In this document: positions 50,136 through 57,988 of the stretch, piece after piece
How the letters are laid out: each line of letters begins with the position of its first letter
Numbering within the stretch: the stretch's first letter is position 1
NCBI RefSeq assembly: GCF_006352025.1
Contig: NZ_CP040936.1
Location: 124,001-188,000, forward strand
DNA from: Hymenobacter sp. DG01
GTDB taxonomy: Bacteria; Bacteroidota; Bacteroidia; Cytophagales; Hymenobacteraceae
Reading direction: 5' to 3'
DNA: 64,000 nt
Program-made: the position numbers and the translations under genes
Notes under the pieces: model-generated
What the model was told of the DNA's origin: nothing
Database searches by the model: none
What the model saw: only the letters and a program-made list of their open reading frames with translations

Positions 50136-52037
50136 TTAGTACAGCACCCGGAACTTGATGGTGTGCTCTACTTTGCGCAGCTCGCCAATTACCTCCGGCT
50201 CGTACTGCTTGTCTATGTCGGTAATCACGTAGCCGATGTGCTCGTTGGTTTTCAGGTATTGACCCAGGATGTTGACGTGGTGCTGGGCCAGCACGTTGTT
50301 AATACGGGCCAGCACGCCGGGCACATTGTGGTGAATGTGGATGAGGCGATGGGCCTGCTGCTCCGGCAGCTGAATGTTGGGGAAGTTGACGCTCTGCTGG
50401 GTGTTGCCGGTATTCACGTACTGCATAATCCGCTCGGGCACAAACTCGGCAATATTGCGCTGGGCCTCGGCCGTGCTACCCCCTACGTGGGGCGTAAGCA
50501 GCACGTTGGGCAAACCGCGCAACTCACTCTCAAAGCTTTCCTGGTTGGTTTTGGGCTCGTAGGGAAACACATCCACGGCGGCGCCGCCCAGGTGGCCGGA
50601 CCGAAGTACGGCGGCCAGAGCGGGCACATCTACCACGTGGCCGCGGCTGTTGTTGAGCAGCAGGGCGCCGGGCTTCATCATAGCCAGCTCAGCGGCCCCA
50701 ATGAGGTTGGTATTGGCCGGGCGGCCATCTACGTGCAGGGTTACAATGTCGGACTGACGTAGGAGCTCCTCCAGAGTACGGCACTTCACGGCATTGCCCA
50801 GCTGCAGCTTTTCGGCTACATCGTAGTAGAGCACTTGCATACCCACAGCCTCGGCGACTACCGATAGTTGGGAGCCAATGTTGCCGTAGCCCACGATACC
50901 CAGCTTTTTGCCCCGGATTTCAAACGAGCCCTTGGCCGACTTATCCCACTCGCCCTGGTGCATTTTGGGGCTTTTCTCAGGAATACGGCGGGCCAGCATA
51001 ATAATTTCGCCCAGGGCCAGCTCTACTACCGAGCGGGTGTTGCTGAAGGGGGCATTGAATACGGCCACGCCCTTTTTCATGCAGCCCGTCAGGTCAATCT
51101 GGTTGGTGCCGATGCAGAACGCCCCGATGCCGATAAGACGGTTGGCAGCGTCGAGCACCCGTTGCGTTACCTGGGTTTTGCTCCGGATGCCCAGGATGCT
51201 AACGCCCTCAATCTGCTGCACCAGCTCGTCCTCGTCGAGGCCGCCGGGCACGGTATCTACCTGGTAGCCCTCCTGGCGGAACAGCTCGGCGGCACGCGGG
51301 TCGGGGTTTTCGAGCAGCAGGACTTTAATGCGGTTTTTGGGGTAGGAGAGGGTCATCGGAAGCTTGTTCTGGTAGAGAAATTCGTCGAAGGAAGGCAGCA
51401 CCTCATCGGCGCGGGCTACTACGGCCTCGCGGTGCACGTTTTCGGTGAAGGCGTAGAAGCGGTTGGCCAGCCCGGCCTCCCGGATCTGGTAGTCGGTGTA
51501 GCCGTCGCCGAGGGCGTACACGTCGCCATCGAGGTCAAGCTGACGCAGCTGCAGAATCTTACCTCCGTCGCGGCTGAGCACGTTTTCCGCATCGAAGCCG
51601 GTAATGCGGCCCTCCACATCGAAGGTGAAGGTGTTGGCCAGCACGTGGTCGGCATCAATGCCAAACTCAGCCACCACCGGCTCAATAAACTCCCGGAAGC
51701 CGCTGCTGACAATGTAAATGCGCCCGTGAAACTTCTCAAAAAAGCTGCGGTTGCGCTGAATGCTCTCGGATACTTTACCGCGCAGGCGCTCCACCAGTAG
51801 CGGCAGGTGCTCGCGCCGGGCCGGCAGCAGCGCCAGCCGCTGCTTCAGGGACTCCGAGAAGTTCAGCTCCCCGCTCATGCCCCGGTCCGTGAGGGCCCGG
51901 ATGGCGCTTACTACTTCCTCCCGATTGGGCTGACCCGCCAGGGCGATGTCGGCTAGTTCGTCGAGACCTTCTACCTGGGTGAAGGTGCTGTCAAAATCAA
52001 TAATGAGGTAGGGGAGAGGCTGCGGTTGCTCGGGCAT
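50136..52037 (-). CDS. Phosphoserine phosphatase - phosphoglycerate dehydrogenase fusion
   Basis: A 633-residue two-enzyme protein. Residues about 10-215 are a HAD phosphatase of the SerB type: LIIDFDSTFTQVEGLDELAD (Asp14 nucleophile, Asp16), IVSSGF and ALGDGYTDYQ. From about 235 a full SerA follows: RSKTQVTQRVLDAA, GIVGYGNIGSQL (NAD binding), DVFPYEP and TPHVGGSTAEAQ (catalytic Glu/His pair), ending in an ACT-like regulatory domain (about 560-633). It would perform the first and last steps of serine synthesis; the transaminase SerC must be separate. Start is ATG 52037 rather than a TTG ten codons upstream. Confidence 0.93.
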   Translation of the reverse strand: MPEQPQPLPYLIIDFDSTFTQVEGLDELADIALAGQPNREEVVSAIRALTDRGMSGELNFSESLKQRLALLPARREHLPLLVERLRGKVSESIQRNRSFFEKFHGRIYIVSSGFREFIEPVVAEFGIDADHVLANTFTFDVEGRITGFDAENVLSRDGGKILQLRQLDLDGDVYALGDGYTDYQIREAGLANRFYAFTENVHREAVVARADEVLPSFDEFLYQNKLPMTLSYPKNRIKVLLLENPDPRAAELFRQEGYQVDTVPGGLDEDELVQQIEGVSILGIRSKTQVTQRVLDAANRLIGIGAFCIGTNQIDLTGCMKKGVAVFNAPFSNTRSVVELALGEIIMLARRIPEKSPKMHQGEWDKSAKGSFEIRGKKLGIVGYGNIGSQLSVVAEAVGMQVLYYDVAEKLQLGNAVKCRTLEELLRQSDIVTLHVDGRPANTNLIGAAELAMMKPGALLLNNSRGHVVDVPALAAVLRSGHLGGAAVDVFPYEPKTNQESFESELRGLPNVLLTPHVGGSTAEAQRNIAEFVPERIMQYVNTGNTQQSVNFPNIQLPEQQAHRLIHIHHNVPGVLARINNVLAQHHVNILGQYLKTNEHIGYVITDIDKQYEPEVIGELRKVEHTIKFRVLY

Positions 52038-52147
52038 AGTGGGGGCAAGGTAGAACGGAAAGCGCAATGGCCGGAACGCCAGTGACGCACGTTCTACGAT
52101 TTCAAACGAAAAAGAACCGCTCCTTACCCATCTGGCAAGCTGGCACC

Positions 52148-52537
52148 CTACCCCTCGTAAAACTCCAAAGGCAGCCCATCGGGGTCTTGGATAAAGGTGA
52201 AGCGCCGGCCGGTAAGCTCATCCGTGCGCACGGGCTCGGCCGCTACGTCGTGGGTAGTGAGGTGGCGCACGGTGGCCTCAATATCGGACACGGCGAAGGC
52301 CAGGTGGCGCAGACCAGCGGCTTCGGGGTGGCTCAGGCGGGCCGGCGGGGTAGGAAAAGAAAACAGCTCGATGACGTACTGCCCACCCAGGGCCAGGTCC
52401 AGCTTCCAGGACTGCCGCTCCGCCCGGTGCACCTCCCGAATGACACGCAGGCCCAGCACCTCAGTGTAAAACTGCTTCGAGCGGGCATAATCCGTGCAGA
52501 TGATGGCAATATGATGGATGTGGAGCAAAGGCAGCAT
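52148..52537 (-). CDS. VOC family protein (YaeR/GloA2-like)
   Basis: A 129-residue glyoxalase-fold protein with the paired beta-alpha-beta modules and metal ligands in the usual places: LHIHHIAIICTDY (His), YVIELFSF (Glu), LRHLAFAVSD (His) and LPLEFYEG (Glu). It is closest in feel to the YaeR/SMU1112c group, whose substrate is unknown; a role in detoxification is possible but not shown. The start is ATG 52537 (MLPLLHIHHI). It precedes the serB-serA gene on the same strand with a gap of about 110 bases. Confidence 0.88.
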   Translation of the reverse strand: MLPLLHIHHIAIICTDYARSKQFYTEVLGLRVIREVHRAERQSWKLDLALGGQYVIELFSFPTPPARLSHPEAAGLRHLAFAVSDIEATVRHLTTHDVAAEPVRTDELTGRRFTFIQDPDGLPLEFYEG

Positions 52538-52674
52538 GGGACGAAGAATAAGCCGGGTCAATGAAAACTGCCCTTTCACCAGCCGGGCCCGGTGCGCGGA
52601 GCGGTTCAGATGAGGGGCAGAGGTTGCAATATTCGGCAGCTTACATTTACTTATAACAGGAACTTGCCAACCGG

Positions 52675-53874
52675 ATGCGGCCTATGAAAGCGCTGTGCTG
52701 CCTGAGAATACTGCTGGCGCTGCTGAGCACAGGCCCGCTTGCCCAGGCTCAAGCAGACAAAGTGGTTTTCCACACCCTGGACCGACGGAGGCTGCGCTCC
52801 TCAGAAATTGACCGGCTGGTGCTGCAGCGTATGGAAGCGGCCCGCGTGCCAGGGCTGGCCCTGGCCCTGCTGGAAGACAACCAGGTGTGCTACCTACGCA
52901 CGTACGGCCGGCGCAACCTCGAAACGGGCGCCCCGCTGGAGCCCGGCACCGTTATGTACGGGGCCTCCTTCAGCAAGGCCGTTTTTGCCTACCTCGTGCT
53001 GCAGCTGGTACAGGAGCAGGTCCTGGAGCTCGATAAGCCCTTGTATCAGTACCTGCCCAAGCCCATTCCGGCGTACGAGCAGTATCAGGATCTGGGCACG
53101 GATAACCGCTGGCAGCAGCTTACGGCCCGGATGGCGCTTACCCACACGACGGGCCTGCCCAACTGGCGCTGGATTGAGCCCGATAAGAAATTGCGCTTCA
53201 AGTTTGCGCCTGGCGCCCAGTACTGGTACTCCGGGGAAGGACTGCAGCTGCTGCAGTTGGTGGTAGAAACCGTAACGGGTAAAAGCCTGACGGAGCTAAG
53301 CGCCGAGCGGGTATTTCAGCCGCTGCGCATGGCCCGAACCAGCTACGTCTGGCAGCCCGCTTTCGAAGATAACTATGCCCTGGGCTACGACGATGAGGGC
53401 CAGGTAGTGGGCATCCGAAAGCGCACCAAACCCGGGGGCGCCGGCTCCCTGAGCACCACGCCCGCCGATTACGCGGCCTTTCTGACGGCCGTTATGCAGG
53501 GCCGGGGGCTTACTCCCGCCGCCAAGCAAAGCATGACCCGGGCGCAGGTGCGTATTCCCTATAAAGCCCAGTTTGGCCCCTTGGCCACCGTAGCCGCCCC
53601 CGACAGCAACCGCACCATTCAGCTGGGCTACGGCTTGGGCTGGGGTACGTTCGTTTCGCCCACCTACGGACCCGCCTACTTCAAAGAAGGCCACGATGAT
53701 GGATGGGAAAACCACAGCGTGGTGTTTGCTGACCGCGGGAAAGGACTCCTGTTGATGAGCAACAGCGCCAATGCCGACCTGCTGTTCAAGGAGCTGCTGG
53801 AAAAGCTGCTGGGCGACACAGATACGCCCTGGCAGTGGGAAGGCTACGAGCCCTACGTGGCCGGAAAGAAGTAG
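52675..53874 (+). CDS. Serine hydrolase, class C beta-lactamase/D-Ala-D-Ala carboxypeptidase fold
   Basis: A 399-residue exported enzyme: signal peptide (to about residue 25, LAQAQA), SxxK motif SFSK near residue 100 (MYGASFSKAVFAY), YSG (QYWYSGEGLQ) in the position of the class C Tyr motif, and GHDDGWEN in place of the KTG/HxG box. Proteins of this type are usually esterases or peptidases; true beta-lactamase activity cannot be predicted from sequence. It is divergent from the VOC gene; TACATTTA near 52642 is one base off a -7 element. Confidence 0.86.
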   Translation: MRPMKALCCLRILLALLSTGPLAQAQADKVVFHTLDRRRLRSSEIDRLVLQRMEAARVPGLALALLEDNQVCYLRTYGRRNLETGAPLEPGTVMYGASFSKAVFAYLVLQLVQEQVLELDKPLYQYLPKPIPAYEQYQDLGTDNRWQQLTARMALTHTTGLPNWRWIEPDKKLRFKFAPGAQYWYSGEGLQLLQLVVETVTGKSLTELSAERVFQPLRMARTSYVWQPAFEDNYALGYDDEGQVVGIRKRTKPGGAGSLSTTPADYAAFLTAVMQGRGLTPAAKQSMTRAQVRIPYKAQFGPLATVAAPDSNRTIQLGYGLGWGTFVSPTYGPAYFKEGHDDGWENHSVVFADRGKGLLLMSNSANADLLFKELLEKLLGDTDTPWQWEGYEPYVAGKK

Positions 53875-53908
53875 CTACGCCAGAAGCGGGCAAACCTCAC
53901 TTGGCCCC

Positions 53909-54622
53909 CTACTGAATGCGCTTCTCGTCGCAGGCGGGCACCCACAGGTCGGACTGGCATACGGCGCAGCGGGCGGTGCCGCCCCGGGGCAGCTCCTGCA
54001 CATGCCCGCAGCAGGAGCAGGCCTGGGTCCCAGCCTCCTCGGGACGGTGCCGTGGGTTCCTGAACCGCTCGGGCCAAATAGGTAGGCCGGGCCGGACCTG
54101 GTCATCGGCAAAGAAATAAATACTCACGTTGCCGGTGGCTTCTATGTACGCCCGGCGCACCTGCCCCAGATGCGCCACCTGGTACTGGCGCAACTCGCCG
54201 AACAACTCTTTCTGGGTCAGGTTCTGGCTTTTCAGGGCCTGATGCTTGATTTCGCCATTCTCAATCAGCAGAATAGGGGCGCCCTCCAGCCAGTCCGAAA
54301 ACTTGGGGTAGTGCTCCGTCAGGCGGTTGAAAGCCAGATATAGAGCCGTTACCATCACGAATACTACGGTCACGTGCAGTAGAGGCACGTCGTCGTAGAA
54401 CATGGCGTCGCCAGCGGCGGAGCCCAGGGCCAGAATAATGCTTAGCTCAAAGATGGACAGCTGTCTCACCCCGCGCCGCCCCGTCACGCGCAAAGCACCC
54501 AGTACCAGGAGGTAGGTAACCAGGCAGCGGAGGGCAATTTCCAGCAGAAACAGCAGGGGCGCATCCTCAGAAACCAGAATGCGTTTCCAGTCGAAGGGTT
54601 GAATAGCGGAAGAAAGCAGCAT
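53909..54622 (-). CDS. DUF421 (YetF-like) membrane protein with zinc-ribbon-like tail
   Basis: A 237-residue protein: three N-terminal helices (about 22-45, 55-75 and 80-98) and a cytosolic DUF421 domain (about 100-185, GAPILLIENGEIKHQALKS). The unusual part is the last 40 residues, with ACSCCGH and RCAVCQSDLW: two Cys pairs about 17 residues apart, as in zinc ribbons. YetF-type proteins have no firm function. The start is ATG 54622 rather than a TTG two codons earlier. The gene is convergent with the serine hydrolase, with only 34 bases between stops. Confidence 0.85.
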   Translation of the reverse strand: MLLSSAIQPFDWKRILVSEDAPLLFLLEIALRCLVTYLLVLGALRVTGRRGVRQLSIFELSIILALGSAAGDAMFYDDVPLLHVTVVFVMVTALYLAFNRLTEHYPKFSDWLEGAPILLIENGEIKHQALKSQNLTQKELFGELRQYQVAHLGQVRRAYIEATGNVSIYFFADDQVRPGLPIWPERFRNPRHRPEEAGTQACSCCGHVQELPRGGTARCAVCQSDLWVPACDEKRIQ

Positions 54623-54706
54623 GAGCAACGAAAAAGCAGACTGGCCCGTCCTGGGCCTCTGTCTGGTCTAACGTAGGGAGCAGCTCAACAGTTAATTAAA
54701 ACGGTA

Positions 54707-55216
54707 TTAATGCCCCGGGCTGGCCGGAGGCGGGCTGGGCTCCCGGGCTGGGGTAAGGGGTAGCACCAGGTGGTGAGTAGAGGGTGCGAAGCCCAGGGCC
54801 GTCCAGAACCGCAGGCCGCCAGGGTTGGCTACGGCTACCTGCAGCTCCAGGTGGTCGGCGCCCTGCCGGGTCAGCCACTCGCGGGCCGTTTCGAATAGCA
54901 GGCGGCCCAGGCCCGTGCGCCGGTACTGAGGGCGCACAATGGTTTCGGCAATGTAGCCGCGGCGGTTGTAGTGCATGCCGTTGTTGCCGATCTGGTACAT
55001 GGCCACCAGCAGGCCCATCAACCCTTCGGCATTTTCGGCTATAAAAAACCGGGTGTAAGGCTCCTGCAGGCGCTGCAGCAGTACGCGCCTCAGCTCCGCT
55101 TCGGCCTGCCGGTAATAGCCAAAAATGGGATGGTAGGCCTCGTGCGAGTCCATCAGCTCACACCAGATGGCGTAAAGGGCATCAAGGTCGGGCCGGGTAG
55201 CGGTACGGATGATCAT
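54707..55216 (-). CDS. GNAT family N-acetyltransferase
   Basis: A 169-residue single-domain GNAT. The N-terminal IIRTATRPDLDALYAIWCEL and the acetyl-CoA-binding YIAETIVRPQYRRTGLGRLLFE (R/Q-x2-G-x-G/A equivalent RRTGLG) are clear; a final LEVAVANPGGLRFWTALGF-like stretch completes the fold. The acceptor molecule is unknown. Start ATG 55216 (MIIRTATRPD); upstream in-frame residues are not conserved-looking. Confidence 0.88.
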   Translation of the reverse strand: MIIRTATRPDLDALYAIWCELMDSHEAYHPIFGYYRQAEAELRRVLLQRLQEPYTRFFIAENAEGLMGLLVAMYQIGNNGMHYNRRGYIAETIVRPQYRRTGLGRLLFETAREWLTRQGADHLELQVAVANPGGLRFWTALGFAPSTHHLVLPLTPAREPSPPPASPGH

Positions 55217-55405
55217 GGGCAACAGGCAGGGCGGCGCAAACGCAAAATTTGCGGAAGGTAGTCGGAAAATGATGTTCAGCCATGCGCCGCGCCGCAACGG
55301 CTGCCTCACGTAGTACCGCCTAGCGGGCCTCGGGCGCTACCCCCGCTCTTGGATCAAGGCTTTGGCAACCTGTTTCGTGCATCAGGAAAACAGGCCCTGT
55401 AAGGA

Positions 55406-55457
55406 ACATGCCGAACCCCAATCGACCACTGAATGGGCTGATCCGGGTTCGGCATGT
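55406..55457 (-). terminator. Hairpin after the aldo/keto reductase gene
   Basis: ACATGCCGAACCC (55406-55418) pairs perfectly with GGGTTCGGCATGT (55445-55457). It lies 20 bases after the stop codon of the aldo/keto reductase gene. The loop is 26 bases and no long T run follows, so this may be a weak terminator or an mRNA-end stabiliser. Confidence 0.55.
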
Positions 55458-55477
55458 AGTGCTAAAAGAAGGTAGGG

Positions 55478-56428
55478 CTAGGCGCTGGCCTGGTTTAGCT
55501 CCTGGATGTCATCGGGGCTCAGGGCAAGCTCCGTGGATTTGAGCAGTTCCGTTACCTGCTCGGGGCTGGTGGCGCTTGCAATGGGAGCCGTAAGACCAGG
55601 CTGGGCCATAATCCAGGCCAGGGCTACCTGAGCGGGAGAGGACTGCTGGCGGGCTGCTACGGAATCTAGCGCACCCAGAATTCTCAGACCTTTCTCATTC
55701 AGATATTTCTGGCCTACGCCACCACCGCGGGCACTTTTCTGCAGATCGGCCTCGGTGCGGTACTTGCCCGTGAGGAAGCCCGCCGCCAAGCCGTAGTACG
55801 GAATCACGCCAATCTGATGCTCTTGCACGAGGGGTAGCAGCTCCTGCTCAAACTCGGCCCGGTCGTAGAGGTTGTAGAGGGGTTGCAGCGTTTCATAGCG
55901 CGGGAAACCGTGCTTCTGACTGGCCTCCACGGATTCGCGCAGACGAGCGGCATCGAAGTTAGAAGCCCCAATGACGCGCACTTTGCCCTGCTGCACCAGT
56001 TGGGCGTAGGCTTCCAGGGTTTCCTCCACGGGCGTGGTAGGGTCGTCTTTGTGCGACTGGTACAGGTCGATGTAGTCAGTTTGCAGGCGCTGGAGGGAGC
56101 CTTCCACGGCGCGCAGGATGTAGTCCTTTTTCAGGCCCTTGTTTTCGGGGTTGACTTCCCAGCCCACTTTGGTGGCAATTACCACGTCGTCGCGGCGGCC
56201 GCGCTGCTGCAGCCACTTGCCGATGATGGTTTCCGACTCGCCGCCGACGTGGCCCGGCACCCACACGGAGTAGCCGTCGGCGGTATCAATGGCATTACCG
56301 CCCCCGGCTACAAAGGCGTCGAGGATGCGGAAAGAGGTAGCCTCGTCGGCCGTCCAGCCGAAGACGTTGCCACCCAGCACGAGGGGCGCGATGCGCAGGC
56401 CGGAGCGGCCTAGTTCACGGTGTTGCAT
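55478..56428 (-). CDS. Aldo/keto reductase
   Basis: A 316-residue NADPH-dependent TIM-barrel oxidoreductase. The tetrad is visible: Asp (FDTADGY-like NAIDTADGYSVWV, about residue 48) with Tyr four residues later, Lys (VIATKVGWEV) and His (DLYQSHKDDPT). The cofactor-binding end is ASATSPEQVTELL. It resembles the YajO/general stress group; the substrate is unknown. It stands alone, divergent from the YdeI-like gene with under 100 bases in between. Confidence 0.93.
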   Translation of the reverse strand: MQHRELGRSGLRIAPLVLGGNVFGWTADEATSFRILDAFVAGGGNAIDTADGYSVWVPGHVGGESETIIGKWLQQRGRRDDVVIATKVGWEVNPENKGLKKDYILRAVEGSLQRLQTDYIDLYQSHKDDPTTPVEETLEAYAQLVQQGKVRVIGASNFDAARLRESVEASQKHGFPRYETLQPLYNLYDRAEFEQELLPLVQEHQIGVIPYYGLAAGFLTGKYRTEADLQKSARGGGVGQKYLNEKGLRILGALDSVAARQQSSPAQVALAWIMAQPGLTAPIASATSPEQVTELLKSTELALSPDDIQELNQASA

Positions 56429-56522
56429 GCACGTAAGGAGTAGAAATGAAGGAGGATGAAGTAAGTAAACTGAATCAGCGTAGCAAGGTTGGCTACTTTT
56501 ACTCTCCTTTCATTTGATGCTT

Positions 56523-57092
56523 ATGGCCCGAAAGCTCGATACTCTGGAAGTAGTGGATGTTCTTAACCGGCCGGCGTGGCGGGCGTGGCTGGTAGCGCAC
56601 CACGAGCAGCCCGTGGGCGTGTGGGTGGTGCTCCACAAGAAAAACAGCGTATCTGGCACCCTCACCTACGCCGAAGCAGTGGAAGAAGCCCTTTGCTTCG
56701 GCTGGATTGATTCCCTACCCCGCAAGCTTGATGGAACCCGCTACCAGCTCTACTTCTCGCCCCGTAAAAAAGGCAGCGTATGGTCGGCGGTGAATAAAAA
56801 GCGCCTTGAGCAGCTCCGTGCCGCCGGGCTGCTGATGCCGGCCGGGCAAGCCAAAATTGACCTGGCCCAGCAAGACGGCAGCTGGGCCGCCCTGGATGAA
56901 GTAGATGCCCTGCTGCTACCCCCTGACTTAGCCGCAGCCCTGGCCGCTACCCCCGCCGCCGAGCAAAACTTCCAACGCCTGGCCCCCAGCGTGCGCAAGC
57001 AACACCTGCAGCAGCTAACCGCCGTGCGCCGCCCCGAAACCCGACAGCGGCGCATTGCCCAACTGATAGAACAGCTGATGGCCGTAAAGTGA
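56523..57092 (+). CDS. YdeI/OmpD-associated family protein
   Basis: A 189-residue protein with the family core WLVAHHEQPVGVWVVLHKK, LTYAEAVEEALCFGWIDSLPRK and LYFSPRKKGSVWSAVNKKR. Related proteins have been linked to protection against cationic peptides and bacteriocins in enterobacteria, but the mechanism is unclear. The C-terminal LLPPDLAAALAATPAAEQNFQRLAPS is the usual second segment. Three possible starts (TTG 56514, ATG 56517, ATG 56523) lie close together; MARKLDTLEVV at 56523 is the simplest choice. Confidence 0.85.
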   Translation: MARKLDTLEVVDVLNRPAWRAWLVAHHEQPVGVWVVLHKKNSVSGTLTYAEAVEEALCFGWIDSLPRKLDGTRYQLYFSPRKKGSVWSAVNKKRLEQLRAAGLLMPAGQAKIDLAQQDGSWAALDEVDALLLPPDLAAALAATPAAEQNFQRLAPSVRKQHLQQLTAVRRPETRQRRIAQLIEQLMAVK

Positions 57093-57125
57093 GCCTGGCT
57101 GCCCCAAGGCCGTTATCTTCGCGGC

Positions 57126-57944
57126 ATGCTACGGTTTCGTTACTTGCTTTTCGCTTCGGGTATTTCGCTGCTGTTGGGCGCTGCGCCTGCTACCCCCGTA
57201 ACCGAACGAAACTTTCAGAAGCAGTTCGATCAGTACGGGGTGCAGGGCTCTTTCTTGCTGTATGAAACGGGCACGGGCCGCTTCACGGCGTACAATGAAA
57301 AGCGCTGCCGCCAGGGCTTCCTGCCGGCTTCCACCTTCAAGATTCCGAACACGCTCATTGGCCTGCAAACCGGCGCCCTGCCCGATACGGCCACCGTTTG
57401 CAAATGGGATGGGGTGAAGCGCGACTTCCCGCAGTGGAACCAGGACATGAGCTACGCCCGGGCTCTGCGCGTGTCGTGCGTGCCGTGTTACCAGCAGTTG
57501 GCCCGCCAGGTGGGGGTAGGAACGTATAAGCAGTGGCTCCGGAAGCTGCGCTACCCCGGCATCCTGGTCACGCCTGCCACCCTCGATACGTTCTGGCTCG
57601 ATGGTAATTCGCGCATCAGTCAGTTCGAGCAGATTGATTTCCTACGTCGGCTGCAGGCGGAAACCCTGCCCGTAGAAGTGCGGCATCAGCGGGCCGTGAA
57701 GCAGCTTTTGCTCCTGCAGAAAACGCCTAGCTATGCTCTCTACGGCAAAACCGGCTGGCGCTTTCGCTCCGACACCAACCCCGACAACGGCTGGTTTGTG
57801 GGCTGGGTGCAGCGCCCCGACGGCCGCACCGCCCTTTTTGCCCTTAATGCAGAACCCACCGGAGGGCAGGCCGCCGATACACGTTTTGCCGCCGGCCGCC
57901 GGGCTCTGACGGAAGATATACTGCGTGAAATGGGCTGGATGTAA
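57126..57944 (+). CDS. Class D (OXA-type) beta-lactamase homologue
   Basis: A 272-residue exported protein with a signal peptide (about residues 1-22). The active-site block PASTFKIPN gives Ser69 and Lys72, the latter being the Lys that is carboxylated in OXA enzymes. Ser117-Cys-Val119 (SCVPCYQQLA) is the S-x-V motif, Lys208-Thr-Gly210 (YGKTGW) the KTG box, and FWLDG supplies the conserved Trp157. The YGN motif is replaced by RYPG. Three Cys residues near the active site are unusual. It may hydrolyse penicillins or be a related cell-wall enzyme. Start ATG 57126, five bases after a TATCTTCG. Confidence 0.87.
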   Translation: MLRFRYLLFASGISLLLGAAPATPVTERNFQKQFDQYGVQGSFLLYETGTGRFTAYNEKRCRQGFLPASTFKIPNTLIGLQTGALPDTATVCKWDGVKRDFPQWNQDMSYARALRVSCVPCYQQLARQVGVGTYKQWLRKLRYPGILVTPATLDTFWLDGNSRISQFEQIDFLRRLQAETLPVEVRHQRAVKQLLLLQKTPSYALYGKTGWRFRSDTNPDNGWFVGWVQRPDGRTALFALNAEPTGGQAADTRFAAGRRALTEDILREMGWM

Positions 57945-57988
57945 TGCTACCTACCGTCTAGGGAGGAATGGAAGCAGCCGCTTTACGC

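Noticed and set aside
52675..53874. Class C beta-lactamase (resistance gene)
   Set aside because: SxxK and Tyr motifs are present, but the KTG position reads GHDDG; this pattern is more usual for esterases and peptidases of the same fold.
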